A stretch of DNA of 64,000 nucleotides from Imbricaverruca yamaguchii (lineage: Eukaryota > Arthropoda > Thecostraca > Neoverrucidae), in assembly GCA_034440575.1 (NCBI GenBank), contig JAOTOL010001647.1, positions 3,556,501 to 3,620,500 on the forward strand, given 5' to 3'. Every line of letters begins with the position of its first letter. Positions within the stretch are counted from its first letter, which is position 1. Below, piece by piece: positions 22,519-33,490 of this stretch. The notes under the pieces were generated by a model, which was not told where the DNA came from, did no database searches, and saw only the letters and a program-made list of their open reading frames with translations. The position numbers and the translations under genes were made by a program.

Positions 22519-23097
22519 GCAGCACGACACCCGCCACACGCTGACGGAAATGACGTCATCGCCCCGCGCTCAGATATATGTAACGCAGGCCGGCCAGAGT
22601 CTAGCGGCTGAAACGGCTGTGCAGCCCACGTCAACGAGCCGGCGCTGAGCCGGCTCTGGCCTCCGCCACAGGTGACGAGTCACCGCTATTGGGCCGGCCC
22701 GGGCAGGCCATGTCAACAGCAGGTGACCACGGGCAGCGACCGAACTGAGCCACGTCTGATCCGGCTGGTCGCCCGCGATCTGCATCTCCGGTGGTCTCGG
22801 GCAGCGAGGCGGCGCGACTCGGTGGAGCTGAAGGGTGACGACCTGGCCACAACACACGGGACGGTGGCCTCTGGTGACAGCCAGCCAAGGAGACCGAGTG
22901 ATCCGCGCTGATCTGGTGGCAGACGGTGTCGGCAGCTGGCGCCTGGTGTAATCAACGCTGCCTGGGTGTCGGCAGCTGGTGCCTAATGTAATCAGCGTAG
23001 CCCGGGTGTAGGCACCTTAATTATGGTTTTCTGACCGAAAGCACGGTCAGAATGCCCGGTTAAGGCCGGCGGGCTTTCTGACCGGTCTTCTTGGAAT
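22519..23097. other. mostly unique; small duplication and inverted repeat
   Basis: GGTGTCGGCAGCTGG(C/T)GCCT is duplicated at about 22927 and 22971 with 44-bp spacing. A perfect 9-bp inverted repeat TTCTGACCG-AAAGCA-CGGTCAGAA lies at 23029-23052, with a further GACCGGTC just after. No gene recognised. Confidence 0.5.
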
Positions 23098-23535
23098 ATA
23101 TGTCGGTGGTATACGTGGAATATACAGCTATGTTGGTGGTACTGCTGTGTCGGTGGTATTGTTGTGCCGGTGGTACTGTCGTGTCAGTGGTATTGTTATG
23201 CCAGCGGTACTGTTGTGTCGGTGGTACTGTTGTGTCTGGGGTACTATTATGTCAGCGGTACTGTTTTGTCGGTGGCACTGTTGTGTCAGCGGTATGGTGT
23301 GTCGGTGGTACTGTTATGTCAGCGGTACTGTTGTGTCGGTGGTACTGTTGTGTCGGTGGTACTGGTATGTCAGCGGTACTGTTGTGCCAGCGGTACTGTT
23401 GTGTCGGTGGTACTGTTGTGTCGGTGGTACTGTTGTGTCGTGGTACTGTTTGTCGGTACTGTTGTGTCGGTGGTACTGTTGTGTCGGTGGTACTGTTGTA
23501 TCAGCAGTATGTTGTGTCAGTGGTACTGTTATGTG
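23098..23535. repeat. 17-bp minisatellite, about 25 copies
   Basis: Unit GGTACTGTTGTGTCGGT, 17 bp, with frequent CAGC/CGGT exchange and a few single-base deletions. Several open frames cross it because the unit lacks in-frame stops. Confidence 0.93.
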
Positions 23536-23756
23536 TACACTGCAGCCCAAGTAGCTACACGCTGTGTACGTGGTGCCATCTCGCTGACGGCCCAGTTAGC
23601 TGGAGACAACCGAACCTCCGCCTCCGTACCGATTCCAATCGGCAAGACAATGACGTCACGCCAGCTGGCAACGCCTGGTTAGTAGTCAGTGGCGGCAGCG
23701 GCTCCAACACCGTCTGTCATCAAATCAGCGCGCTGAAGACCAACTTAATCAGAATG

Positions 23757-24560
23757 AGTCACACGGCTAGTGAGGCCGCATCAGTGTCGACATTAGCGAG
23801 ACGGCTACTGAAGCCATGACATAACGCAGCCCCATCAGATACGACATTAGCGACGCACGCATTAGCAGAGGCCGTGACATCAGCATCAGTTCGCATTAGC
23901 GGGACGGCTACTGAAGCCGTGACATCAGCATCAGTGTCGACATTAGCGAGACGGCTACTGAAGCCGTGACATCAGCATCAGTGTCGGCATTAACGAGACG
24001 GCTACTGAAGCCGCGACATCAGCATCAGTGTCGGCATTAGCGAGACGGCTACTGAAGCCGTGCCATCAGCATCAGTGTCGACATTAGCGAGAGGGTTATT
24101 GAAGCCGTGACATCAGCATCAGTGTCGGCATTAGCGAGACAGCTACTGAAGCCGCGACATCAGCATCAGTGTCGGCATTAGCGAGACGGCTACTGAAGCC
24201 GTGACATCAGCATCAGTGTCGGCATTAGCGAGACGGCTACTGAAGCCGCGACATCAGCATCAGTGTCGACATTAGCGAGAGGGCTACCGAAGCCGTGACA
24301 TCAGCATCAGTGTCGACATTAGCGAGACGGCTACTGAAGCCGTGACATCAGCATCAGTGTCGACATTAGCGGGAGGGTTATTGAAGCCGTGACATCAGCA
24401 TCAGTGTCGACATTAGCGAGACGGCTACTGAAGCCGTGACATCAGCATCAGTGTCGGAATTAGCGAGAGGGCTACTGAAGCCGTGACATCAGCATCAGTG
24501 TCGACATTAGCGAGACGGCTACTGAAGCCGCGACATCAGCATCAGTGTCGGCATCAACAC
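23757..24560. repeat. 47-bp minisatellite, about 17 copies
   Basis: Unit GACGGCTACTGAAGCCGTGA, CATCAGCATCAGTGTCGACA, TTAGCGA. GGCTACTGAAGCC is itself a short inverted repeat (GGCT...AGCC). Variants GTGACA/GCGACA and GTCGAC/GTCGGC are intermixed. Confidence 0.95.
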
Positions 24561-24671
24561 CAGTCTGGTGTGGAGCGACTGATGGACCAGACCGCCAGGA
24601 CAATGGGCAGAGGCGGGGCACGCTTGTTTGACAGCATCTGTACAGACTCCGTCGACGGCCTACCACTCGCT

Positions 24672-24985
24672 GCTCGTCAACCGCCAACTGCCAACCGCCA
24701 ACTGCCAACCGCCAACGCCAACCGCCAACTGCCAACCGCCAACCGTCAACCGCCAACTGACAACTGACAACCGTCAACCGCCAACTGACAACCCACAACC
24801 GTCAACCGCCAACTGACAACCCACAACCGTCAACCGCCAACTGACAACCGTCAACAGCCAACTGACAACCGTCAACCGCCAACTGACAACTGACAACTGA
24901 CAACTGTCAACCGCCAACTGACAACCGCACCCCCAACCAAAACCCCCAACCCCCAAAACCCAACCGTCAACAGCCAACTGCAGTG
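24672..24985. repeat. ~7-bp based repeat (CAACCGC / CAACTGA)
   Basis: Tandem heptamer variants CAACTGC, CAACCGC, CAACTGA, CAACCGT arranged in 14-21-bp higher blocks, ending in CCCCCAACC-rich sequence. Confidence 0.85.
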
Positions 24986-25060
24986 TAGCAGGCGAGCGGC
25001 ATACCGCGCCAGCCCAGCACAGCACACCATCTGTTCGTCGCATGCAGTGCGAATGATGAA

Positions 25061-25091
25061 TTCTGGTCGAAGCGCCCTGAAGCCCAAATAA
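25061..25091 (+). mobile_element. family C SINE-like tail fragment
   Basis: TCTGGTCGAAGCGCCCTGAA then GCCCAAATAA matches the family C 3' end. Confidence 0.45.
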
Positions 25092-25267
25092 CTTACTCGT
25101 CACGTAACAGCGTTTCCGGTCAACTGACTGCGAGTGGCACTGGCAACAGCAGCAGCGGCGGAGCTGGCAGCAGCGGCAGCTGCCGCAGCAGTCTGTCAGC
25201 CACTGGACCGGGACTGCTGCCCAGTGGCTGACATTTATCAGTGTAACAGCCAGTCGATCAGTGCCGG

Positions 25268-25725
25268 CCGCATAATCCCTCCCCGGAGGGATCAACTCCG
25301 GCCACGTACTGCCGCATAATCTCTCTCCCCTGAAGGGATCAACTCCACCCACGGACTACCGCATAATCTCTCTCCCCTGAAGAGATCAACTCTGGCCACG
25401 GACCACCGCGTAATCTCTCCCCTGAAGGGATCAACTCCGGCCACGGACTACCGCATAATCTCTCTCCCCTGAAGAGATCAACTCCAGCCACGTACTGCCG
25501 CATAATCTCTCCCCTGAAGAGATCAACTCTGGCCACGGACTACCGCATAATCTCTCCCCTGAATAGATCAACTCCGGCCACGTACTGCCGCATAATCTCT
25601 CTCCCCTGAAGAGATCAACTCTGGCCACAGACCACCGCGTAATCTCTCTCCCCTGAAGAGATCAACTCCAGCCACGAACTGCCGCATAATCTCTCTCCTG
25701 AAGAGATCAACTCCGAACACGGACT
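25268..25725. repeat. 47-bp minisatellite, about 10 copies
   Basis: Unit CCGCATAATCTCTCTCCCCT, GAAGAGATCAACTCCGGCCA, CGGACTA. GAAGGGATC/GAAGAGATC and TACTGCC/GACTACC variants occur. Some units lose one TCTC. Confidence 0.93.
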
Positions 25726-26105
25726 AGGAGCACACCAATTTAATGCGAAATTGGCGTGCATCAGCAGGTTTGTCGAAAAGCACACACTTCTCTGTCATAG
25801 CTATTCAGCTTCAGCGAACATCCCCCAAATCATGGCCCTAAAATCCCCCGGCTGAGTTGAGCGCCAATTGCTGGATCGGTCCACCGTGACTGCGGTCAGT
25901 GAGGGCGACACCATCACGCCACACGGCGACACTGCGCAGGTTCAGCTGAGGTCAGGCGGCCGGCGCACCGCACAGCCGCAGGCTATTTCTGACCGGGCAC
26001 GAGGCTGACGAGAGGGGAGGGGTGGGTGGCCATTCGCCTGGAGGTGCAGCGGCAGGAAGTGGAGCGAGGTGTAAGCCGCGCACAGGACGACACGGCTCGA
26101 TGGTC
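25726..26105. other. unique sequence
   Basis: No gene recognised. A weak family C-like word (GGCCCTAAAATCCCCC) at about 25838 was not strong enough to call. Confidence 0.35.
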
Positions 26106-26107
26106 GG

Positions 26108-26545
26108 GTGACAGGACAGGACAGGACAGGACAGGACAGGACAGGACAGGACAGGGCAGGACAGGACAGGACAGGACAGGGCAGGGCAGGGCAGGGCAGG
26201 GCAGGGCAGGGCAGGGCAGGGCAGGGCAGGGCAGGGCGGGGACAGGACGAGGACAGGACAGGGACAGGGCAGGACAGGACAGGGCAGGACAGGACAAGAC
26301 ACGACAAGACAGGACAAGACACGACAGGACAGGACAAGACAGGGCAGGGCAGGGCAGGGCAGGACAGGACAGGGCAGGACAGGGCAGGGACAGGGCAGGA
26401 CAGGGCAGGACAGGGCAGGGCAGAGGGCAGGGCAGGGCAGGGCAGGGCAAGACAAGACAAGACAAGACAAGACAAGACAAGACAAGACAAGACAAGACAA
26501 GACAAGACAAGACAAGACAAGACAAGACAGGGCAGGGCAGGGCGC
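26108..26545. repeat. pentanucleotide array in composition blocks
   Basis: 5-bp repeats in three related forms: ACAGG (left), GCAGG (26178-26236 and elsewhere) and ACAAG (about 17 consecutive copies at 26450-26530). Blocks of one form suggest slippage and local homogenisation. All frames are open over most of it. Confidence 0.97.
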
Positions 26546-27538
26546 GAGAGGAGAGGCCATTCTGGGCCGGTGCAGCTCGAACATCGGAGAAGGAAGTGTA
26601 TCAGTGTACGGTAAGAGAGGAGGTACAGGTGCCAGGACGTGTCGTGTCAATATATCTAAAACAGTGGAGTGATGAACACCTTACTGTTCTTCCGCTTTTT
26701 CTGCCCCCCGCTTTGTGCAACAAAGTAAGCAAAAAGAGCGGTAGCCTAAGCCTTCCTATTCAAGACTACCAAGGACCCAGCGGTCTCAGTACAAAAGAAT
26801 AGTACCTGGGAGTCTAGGTAGTCCAAAGTCCGTTCTACGGCATATAACGTTTCGCAGGAGCATGGTGTCGGCCTGCGCGCGATGAGTGGACACGGAGTTC
26901 GTGCCATACAAGTGAAGAAAGTACTGCTATTCGAAATATAAAAGTGGGTCACTATAGCGAGCAGCTGGCCACGCAAAAAACTTGTGCTCTGCCCTGTCCA
27001 TCCTGGCCGGACGTGCGCCGTGACTGTGCCCGCCCAGATGACAGAACAGTGCTCAAGTCGAGGCATAATGCAGGCGCTACATGCCGCAAACAGATCACTT
27101 CTCGGGGACTTACCACAATGCAGTGTCTACATTGATCCAATAAACAGCCCCAGCGCTCGATTCACACCCGACACAGTTCGATCCGAACGCTGTGTGCATT
27201 CACTGTCCTGGTGCACACCCAGGTCTCGCGTCACAGTCCGTACTGCACCGTCGAAACGTGCCCTTGCATTCCAAACACACATGACCACGACCGGGAGTCG
27301 GAGAGTGAACGATTTGCGCCCCAGAGGTTTCAGGGATAGCGCAGCTAGTCCGCGGGCCATCCGCAGAGGAAATCGACATCTCTCTGCAGACGGATTGCGT
27401 CATCCACGGACGATACCCTCCTACAAATTTGGACGCCGTCGGTAAACATTAGACATTCGGAGTCAATTCCGGATGGCCGGTCGTTCACAAACAGGGCAAA
27501 TACCAAGCCGGACAACAAACTCCTTCCCGGTGCGTCGG

Positions 27539-27677
27539 GCTATGGGTACCAAAGGTCCGGGTTCGACTCTAGCGCCACTCAGGACGTTTCCCAATCCTGC
27601 GGCCCACCGGCGAAACAGTGTGGGCGGCGCCATTAGCCTGAATGTGCATAAAGTGTCGTGAACCAACCAATAAACAA
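27539..27677 (+). mobile_element. SINE family B, 5'-truncated, inside the reverse transcriptase
   Basis: 139-bp body homologous to the minus-strand SINE at 14444-14607, lacking its first ~15 nt including box A. Box B (GGGTTCGACTC) is present. It is flanked by a perfect 27-bp direct duplication (27512-27538 and 27678-27704). The duplicated sequence belongs to the reverse transcriptase: removing the SINE and one duplicate lets the VTSDAPG and FALFVND blocks read in one frame. Part of the 27 bp may be shared by chance with the A/C-rich SINE tail. Confidence 0.88.
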
Positions 27678-28089
27678 ACAACAAACTCCTTCCCGGTGCG
27701 TCGGAAGTGACGTCAGTCCAGCTTGAGAACGCCCAGTGGACGACCACTTGCCGCCAGCGACCAGTCAGATATGAGCGAATCAGAGGAACAAAACTTTGTT
27801 TGAAACATGACATGAAATTTCGGGCTCGTATAGCAGCCGTTTATGGTTGACACTTAGGAAAGCCGAAGAGCGGTCTGTGTAGAATGCATCTGTTTGGTAG
27901 CCAGCAGCGATCGAATACCAGGCGTGCCTCACGAAAACTGCCAAGTTTGAAGAGCGCGTGGTCTATCTCTTAGGAATAAAGCTGTCGAGCATCAGTACGT
28001 ACTGGTAAAATATGAGCTCTGAAAACATTGCAATGTGTTTTCTGGAACCTTGCCATACGAGCAGATCAGTGAAAACGACTCGGTAGTTC

Positions 28090-28165
28090 GGTGTGGCGTT
28101 GTGTTCAGTGTGGCGTAGTTCGGTGTGGCGGTATATCGGTGTGGCGGCATATCGGTGTGGCGTTT
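28090..28165. repeat. short GTGTGGCG-type tandem expansion inside the reverse transcriptase
   Basis: Four to five copies of a 15-19-bp word (CGGTGTGGCG with TATAT or TAGTT linkers) lie between the PIY and NYR blocks of the retrotransposon remnant. This position normally holds a short KKG-containing loop. Confidence 0.75.
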
Positions 28166-28301
28166 GCCATTTCCAACCGGACCGGAAATTGCCCTGCCTC
28201 CAACGTCCAACGTCATCGCTGATTAGCGTGTTTCCGTCGTGCAGACGCAGAACGGAACCACTCCTCTTAAGACATTTAAAAAAAATGGTCAGTATCGCCA
28301 T

Positions 28302-28690
28302 GGGTTCCTTTTAAAATATCATGCATGACATACTGAGTAATGGTCTATTGAGTCATGGTCGGATGCGTCACAAAAATTGATCTGGTACTCCAGCGGATTT
28401 GACGAACAATGATTCATGACTTTGCAAAAACTTTGCGACCATTTCATAAAATATGCAGCGTAAACTGCTATAACATTTGCCTGACAACTGATGCGATGAG
28501 CCATAGGTGCGTGGAACAGTCGAGAAAGGCCTTGGTTTTCAGCTTGCAGTGGTCACCGGCCTGCCATCTACTGGAGTAGAATGATAGCTTTATTCGGGAG
28601 CTTGGTGTATCGGGATGGGAATCCATTTTCTACTGAATTAACTTGTACGTAACGGGCGAGAGCGATAGCGGGAGCGAGAGCGAGAGAGAG
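28302..28690. other. unique sequence upstream of the retrotransposon remnant
   Basis: A 61-codon minus frame at 28504-28319 could be further decayed element sequence, but I cannot match it to a motif. No other gene seen. Confidence 0.3.
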
Positions 28691-28870
28691 CAAACAAACA
28701 CTGGACCAACTTTGATCAAACACTGGGCCAATTTTGATCAAACACTGGACCAATTTCGATCAAACATTGGACCAATTTCGATCAAACACTGGAGCAGTTT
28801 CTATCAAACGCTGCACCAATTTTGACCAAACACTGGACCAAGTTCTATCAAACACTGGACCCATTTCGAT
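28690..28870. repeat. 22-bp minisatellite, about 8 copies
   Basis: Unit ATCAAACACTGGACCAATTT plus CG or TG. AT-richer than most arrays here. Each unit contains GATC. Confidence 0.92.
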
Positions 28871-29087
28871 GAACTATTTTGATGTCTGGAACGAGTCGGA
28901 GGGCTGTGTACGTCACCTGACGGCTGGGAGGGGAGGACCTGGGTGTCGCGTTGTAGCGGAACCCGGGGGCGGCACGCGTCTGCTACTCACCTGTAACAGA
29001 GCACCAACCACAGTCAGACGCCGGCCGCACACAGGTGTGCACCGACACAGGTGAATGGTGAACATGGACAACGAGCAGTAGTTCTGT

Positions 29088-29495
29088 CACCCAACCACGG
29101 CTGGCGGTACATCCAACCACGACTGGTGGTGCATCCAACCACGGCTGGTGGTACACCCAACCACGGCTGGTGGTACTCCCAACCACGGCTGGTGGTACAC
29201 CCAACCACGGCTGGTGGTACACACAACCACGGCTGGTGGTACACACAACCACGGCTGGTGGTACACACAACCACGGCTGGTGGTACACCCAACCACGGCT
29301 GGTGGTACACCCAACCACGGCTGGTGGTACACCCAACCACGGCTGGTGGTACACCCAGCCACGGCTGGTGGTACACCCAGCCACGGCTGGTGATACACCC
29401 AACCACGGCTGGTGGTACACCTAACCACGGCTGGTGGTACACCCAGCCACGGCTGGTGGTACACCCAGCCACGGCTGGTGGTACACCCAGCCATG
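29088..29495. repeat. 22-bp minisatellite, about 18 copies
   Basis: Unit CCAACCACGGCTGGTGGTAC plus AC at exact 22-bp spacing. ACACA/ACACC and CAACC/CAGCC variants are grouped in runs. Units read open in several frames on both strands. Confidence 0.96.
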
Positions 29496-29711
29496 ACAGC
29501 AAACATCCTCGTTGGCGGCCAGTGAACCTTACGGCTCTGACAGCGTCAAGTACAACACCTTCTGCCACGTCATGGTTTGCGCTCTGACAAGCGGTGCACG
29601 CACGGGCGAGACACCGTGTCGATGTCACTGGGTGTTGTTTGCCTAATGTCTAACTAACGAAGTAGTCGTCGGCGGGAGTCGGTCGGTACACCGTTGCCGC
29701 ACGGTGGGACA

Positions 29712-31985
29712 TGGTGGCGGGAGGTGGTCCACAGTACGGCTGCAGTGGTGGCGGTGGTCCGCAGTACGGCTGCAGTGGTGGCGGGGAGGTGGTCCACAGT
29801 ACGGCTGCAGTGGTGGCGGGGAGGTGGTCCGCAGTACGGCTGCAGTGAGTGGCAGTACGGCTGCAGTGGTGGCGGGAGGTGGTCCACAGTACGGCTGCAG
29901 TGGTGGCGGGGAGGTGGTCCAGTACGGCTGCAGTGGTGGCGGGGAGGTGGTCCACAGTACGGCTCAGGGGCTGGCAGTACGGCTGGTGGCGGGGAGGTGG
30001 TCCGCAGTACGGCTGCAGTGGTGGCGGGGAGGTGGTCCACAGTACGGCTGCAGTGGTGGCGGGGAGGTGGTCCACAGTACGGCTGCAGTGGTGGCGGGGA
30101 GGTGGTCCGCAGTACGGCTGCAGTGGGGGAGTGGCGTGGGGGAGGTGGTCCACAGTACGGCTGCAGTGGTGGCGGGGAGGTGGTCCGCAGTACGGCTGCA
30201 GTGGTGGCGGGGAGGTGGTCCACAGTACGGCTGCAGTGGTGGCGGGGAGGTGGTCCACAGTACGGCTGCAGTGGTGGCGGGGAGTGGTCCGCAGTACGGC
30301 TGCAGTGGTGGCGGGGAGGTGGTCCACAGTACGGCTGCAGTGGTGGCGGGGAGGTGGTCCACAGTACGGCTGCAGTGGTGGCGGGGAGGTGGTCCACAGT
30401 ACGGCTGCAGTGGAGGCGGGAGGTGGTCCGCAGTACGGCTGCAGTGGTGGCGGGAGAGTGGTCCACAGTACGGCTGCAGTGGTGGCGGGGAGGTGGTCCA
30501 CAGTACGGCTGCAGTGGTGGGGTGGTCCACAGTACGGCTGCAGTGGTGGCGGGGAGGTGGTCCACAGTACGGCTGCAGTGGTGGCGGGGAGTGGTCCACA
30601 GTACGGCTGCAGTGGTGGCGGGGAGGTGGTCCACAGTACGGCTGCGGTGGTGGCGTGGGGGGGTGGTCCGCAGTACGGCTGCAGTGGTGGCGGGGAGGTG
30701 GTCCGAGTACGGCTGCAGTGGGGGAGGTGGTCCACAGTACGGCTGCAGTGGTGGCGGGGAGGTGGTCCACAGTACGGCTGCAGTGGTGGCGGGGAGGTGG
30801 TCCGCAGTACGGCTGCAGTGGTGGCGGGAGGGTGGTCCACAACACGGCTGCAGTGGTGGTGGGGGGAGGTGGTCCACAGTACGGCTGCAGTGGTGGCGGG
30901 GAGGTGGTCCACAGTACGGCTGCAGTGGTGGCGGGGAGTGGTCCACAGTACGGCTGCAGTGGTGGTAGGGAGGTGGTCCGCAGTACGGCTGCAGTGGTGG
31001 CGGGGAGGTGGTCCGCAGTACGGCTGCAGTGGTGGCGGGGAGGTGGTCCACAGTACGGCTGCAGTGGCGGGGAGGTGGTCCACAGTACGGCTGCAGTGGT
31101 GGCGGGGAGGTGGTCCGCAGTACGGCTGCAGTGGTGGCGGGAGGTGGTCCGCAGTACGGCTGCAGTGGTGGCGGGGAGTGGTCCACAGTACGGCTGCAGT
31201 AGTGGCAGTGGTCCACAGTACGGCTGCAGTGGTGGGGGGAGGTGGTCCACAGTACGGCTGCAGTGGTGGCGGGGAGGTGGTCCACAGTACGGCTGCAGTG
31301 GTGTCGGGAGGTGGTCCACAGTACGGCTGCAGTGGTGTCGGGAGGTGGTCCACAGCACGGCTGTAGTGGTGGCAGTGGTCCACAGTACGGCTGCAGTGGT
31401 GGCGGGGAGGTGGTCCGCAGTACGGCTGCAGTGGTGGCGGGGAGGTGGTCCACAGTACGGCTGCAGTGGTGGCGGGGAGGTGGTCCGCAGTACGGCTGCA
31501 GTGGTGGCGGGGAGGTGGTCCACAGTACGGCTGCAGTGGTGGCGGGGAGGTGGTCCGCAGTACGGCTGCAGTGGTGGTAGGGAGGTGGTCCACAGTACGG
31601 CTGCAGTGGTGGTAGGGAGGTGGTCCACAGTACGGCTGCAGTGGTGGTGAGGAGGTGGTTCACAGTATGGCTGCAGTGGTGGTAGGGAGATGGTCCACAG
31701 TACGGCTGCAGTGGTGGTAGGGAGGTGGTCCGCAGTACGGCTGCAGTGGTGGCAGTGGTCCACAGTACGGCTGCAGTGGTGGCAGTGGTCCGCAGTACGG
31801 CTGCAGTGGTGGCGGGGAGGTGGTCCGCAGTACGGCTGCAGTGGTGGCGGGGGGTCCACAGTGCCGCTGCAGTGGTGGCGGGGAGTGGTCCACAGTACGG
31901 CTGCAGTAGTGGCGGGGAGTGGTCCGCAGTACGGCTGCAGTAGTGGCAGTGGTCCACAGTACGCCTGCAGTGGTAGCAGGCCGGC
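29712..31985. repeat. 35-bp minisatellite, about 65 copies
   Basis: Unit GGTGGTCCACAGTACGGCTG, CAGTGGTGGCGGGGA. CCACAG/CCGCAG alternate irregularly, and deletions of a few bases in the G-rich part are common. No unit contains a stop in any of the three minus frames, so one minus frame stays open for about 870 codons despite constant frame rotation (35 is not a multiple of three). Plus-strand frames of up to 648 codons overlap it. Confidence 0.97.
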
Positions 31986-32259
31986 AGGTGTGACACACTG
32001 TCCACTGCTGGCCGACCTGGTAGCGTCCATCGCCGGTGAGGGCCGGCACAGATTACACAGCAGCGCCATCTCTCGGTGACGTCACCAAAACACACACGCA
32101 GTAACCGAGCAGCGCGACGAAGCACCTGGCGCCGGATGGAAAACAAAAACCACCGACCGGAGACGGGAGACGGGTGACAGGTGACGGGCGGAGACGGCGG
32201 AGATGGCGGAGATGGCGGAGACGGGCCGGGGAGGTCAAACACAAAAGTGGCAGAGCTGA

Positions 32260-32585
32260 GATTCGGCGTATCTACCACACTGACACCCGGGATACCGTTC
32301 GGCAGGGAAAGATCACCCGGCGGGGATCTCTACTAAGCCGACACCTGGGGTACAGTACCGTGGAGTAAGATAACCGGGGTCTTTCTTCGGGATCCCTACC
32401 GCTGACACCTGGGGTTAGATATGGTAGAGTAAGATCACCTGTGTCTTCCTACGGGGTCTCTACCACACTGGCACCTGGGGTACAGTACGGTAAAGTAAGA
32501 TCGCAGGGGTCTTTCTTCGGGATCCCTACCACGCTGACACCTGTGGTAGATATGGTAGAGTAGGATACCCGGGGTCTTCCATTTG
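32260..32585. repeat. five diverged ~66-bp units
   Basis: Landmarks CTGACACC(T/C)GGG, (A/T)TA(T/C)GGTA(G/A)AGTAAGAT and GGGGTCTTTCTTCGGGATCC recur about every 60-68 bp. Confidence 0.8.
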
Positions 32586-32604
32586 AAAGTGGCAAGCTTG
32601 GGAC

Positions 32605-32766
32605 CCCGGGGACGAGTAGCCTAGGGGTAAGTTGCTCGTCTCACAATCGAATGGTTGCGGGTTCGAGTCTCACCTGTCGCTACTCTTCGCCCGTGACCAA
32701 TCGGCGTGAGAGATTGGCGACGCAACATGACTCAATGGTCGATGTGTCGTAAAACCAACAACCAAC
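32605..32766 (+). mobile_element. SINE family A (tRNA-derived), full copy
   Basis: 162-bp element between perfect 12-bp target-site duplications CAAGCTTGGGAC (32593-32604 and 32767-32778). The tRNA-like head has box A TAGCCTAGGGG (32617-32627) and box B GGTTCGAGTCT (32660-32670). The body contains an inverted CCAATC...GATTGG pair, and the tail is CCAACAACCAACCAA. It shares 28 consecutive identical bases and the same length with the minus-strand copy at 52477-52638. Confidence 0.93.
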
Positions 32767-32884
32767 CAAGCTTGGGACTCGAGCAGATCACTTTTATATG
32801 CAATTGTGAATGGCGCGATTCCGGGATGGTAGAGGTGGTAACCAAAGCAACGATAATATGTGGTTTCCGACCTTAAAAACCGTC

Positions 32885-33215
32885 ACCTAGTCAAACGGGG
32901 AATCTTCTCCAACAACGCTGCGGAGGCCCGGATCACTGGATAATGTCCGATAATGCTCCGATAACCCTGGATAATGATAATGATAATGATAATGATCAGC
33001 ACCCTTCTCCAATTATACTGAGGACGTCCGGCCCACTGGACAATATAATAGCTCAGCACCCTTTCCAATCATATTGCGGACGTCCAGACCACTGGATAAT
33101 GTGATAACTCCCTTCTCCGATCACATTGTGGACGTCCTGCGCACTCGACAATGTAGTAACTCAGCACCCTTCTCTAACCATACTGCGGACGTCCAACCCA
33201 CTGTATTATGCACTA
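32885..33215. repeat. five to six diverged ~58-bp units, with a hexamer patch
   Basis: Landmarks GCGGACGTCC(A/G)G(A/C)CCACTGG, ATAATGT and CTCAGCACCCTTCTCCAA recur every 55-60 bp. Five copies of GATAAT/AATGAT form a microsatellite at about 32968-32996. Confidence 0.8.
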
Positions 33216-33299
33216 ACTGAGCACAAGTCGGCCCGAGGTGCCACACATCCCATCCGTCAGAAGGCACTCCATCCAATCTTTATCTTCGTGTACTCCCGC

Positions 33300-33490
33300 T
33301 GTCGCGGCCTCTCTCTCTCTCCCTCTCTCTGCCTCTGTATCCATCGCTATCCGTCTCACTCCCTCTCTCTCTCTCTTCGGCCCTCCCTCTACCTATCTAC
33401 CTCTCTCCCTATGTCCTCCACTCTCTCCCTCCCTCTTCCTCTCTCTCTCCTCTCTCTGTCCCTGTCCCTCACTCTCTCTCTACCTCGGCA
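33300..33490. repeat. CT-rich imperfect microsatellite
   Basis: Mostly C and T on plus with irregular CTCTCTCCCT words; imperfect and probably old. Confidence 0.85.

Larger units (their letters stand above)
26746..28301 (-). pseudogene. decayed non-LTR (CR1/Jockey-type) reverse transcriptase, split by a SINE
   Basis: Read on minus, conserved reverse transcriptase blocks occur in the right order over about 1.4 kb of element sequence. In order: a WK...PIY...NYR block near 28070-28170; RSSNLAVF and QTDAFYTD...SAFLSVNH near 27850-27955 (family pattern QxDvxYxDFSKAFDxVxH); RSYLTGR near 27745-27775; VTSDAPG leading to the SINE; FALFVND at 27480-27500; FTDG at 27435-27446 in place of catalytic F/YADD; SSVDDAIRLQRDVDFLCGW at about 27360-27417; RDLGV near 27215-27230; and PRLEHCSVIW near 27030-27065. 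The second catalytic aspartate is replaced by glycine, and stops and frameshifts separate the blocks. So it is dead. No endonuclease domain or 3' tail was found. Confidence 0.88.

Noticed and set aside
25835..25875. Eighth family C copy (GGCCCTAAAATCCCCC)
   Set aside because: Only a few bases match the conserved 3' core; not distinguishable from chance.
29654..32278. 874-codon minus-strand open frame as a gene
   Set aside because: It is read through a 35-bp minisatellite lacking stops in all three minus frames; overlapping frames of similar size exist on plus. No domain, intron or promoter support.
32605..32680. Functional tRNA gene
   Set aside because: Box A and B are present but the acceptor and anticodon stems do not form a proper cloverleaf, and the homologous 162-bp body, tail and target-site duplication identify a SINE.
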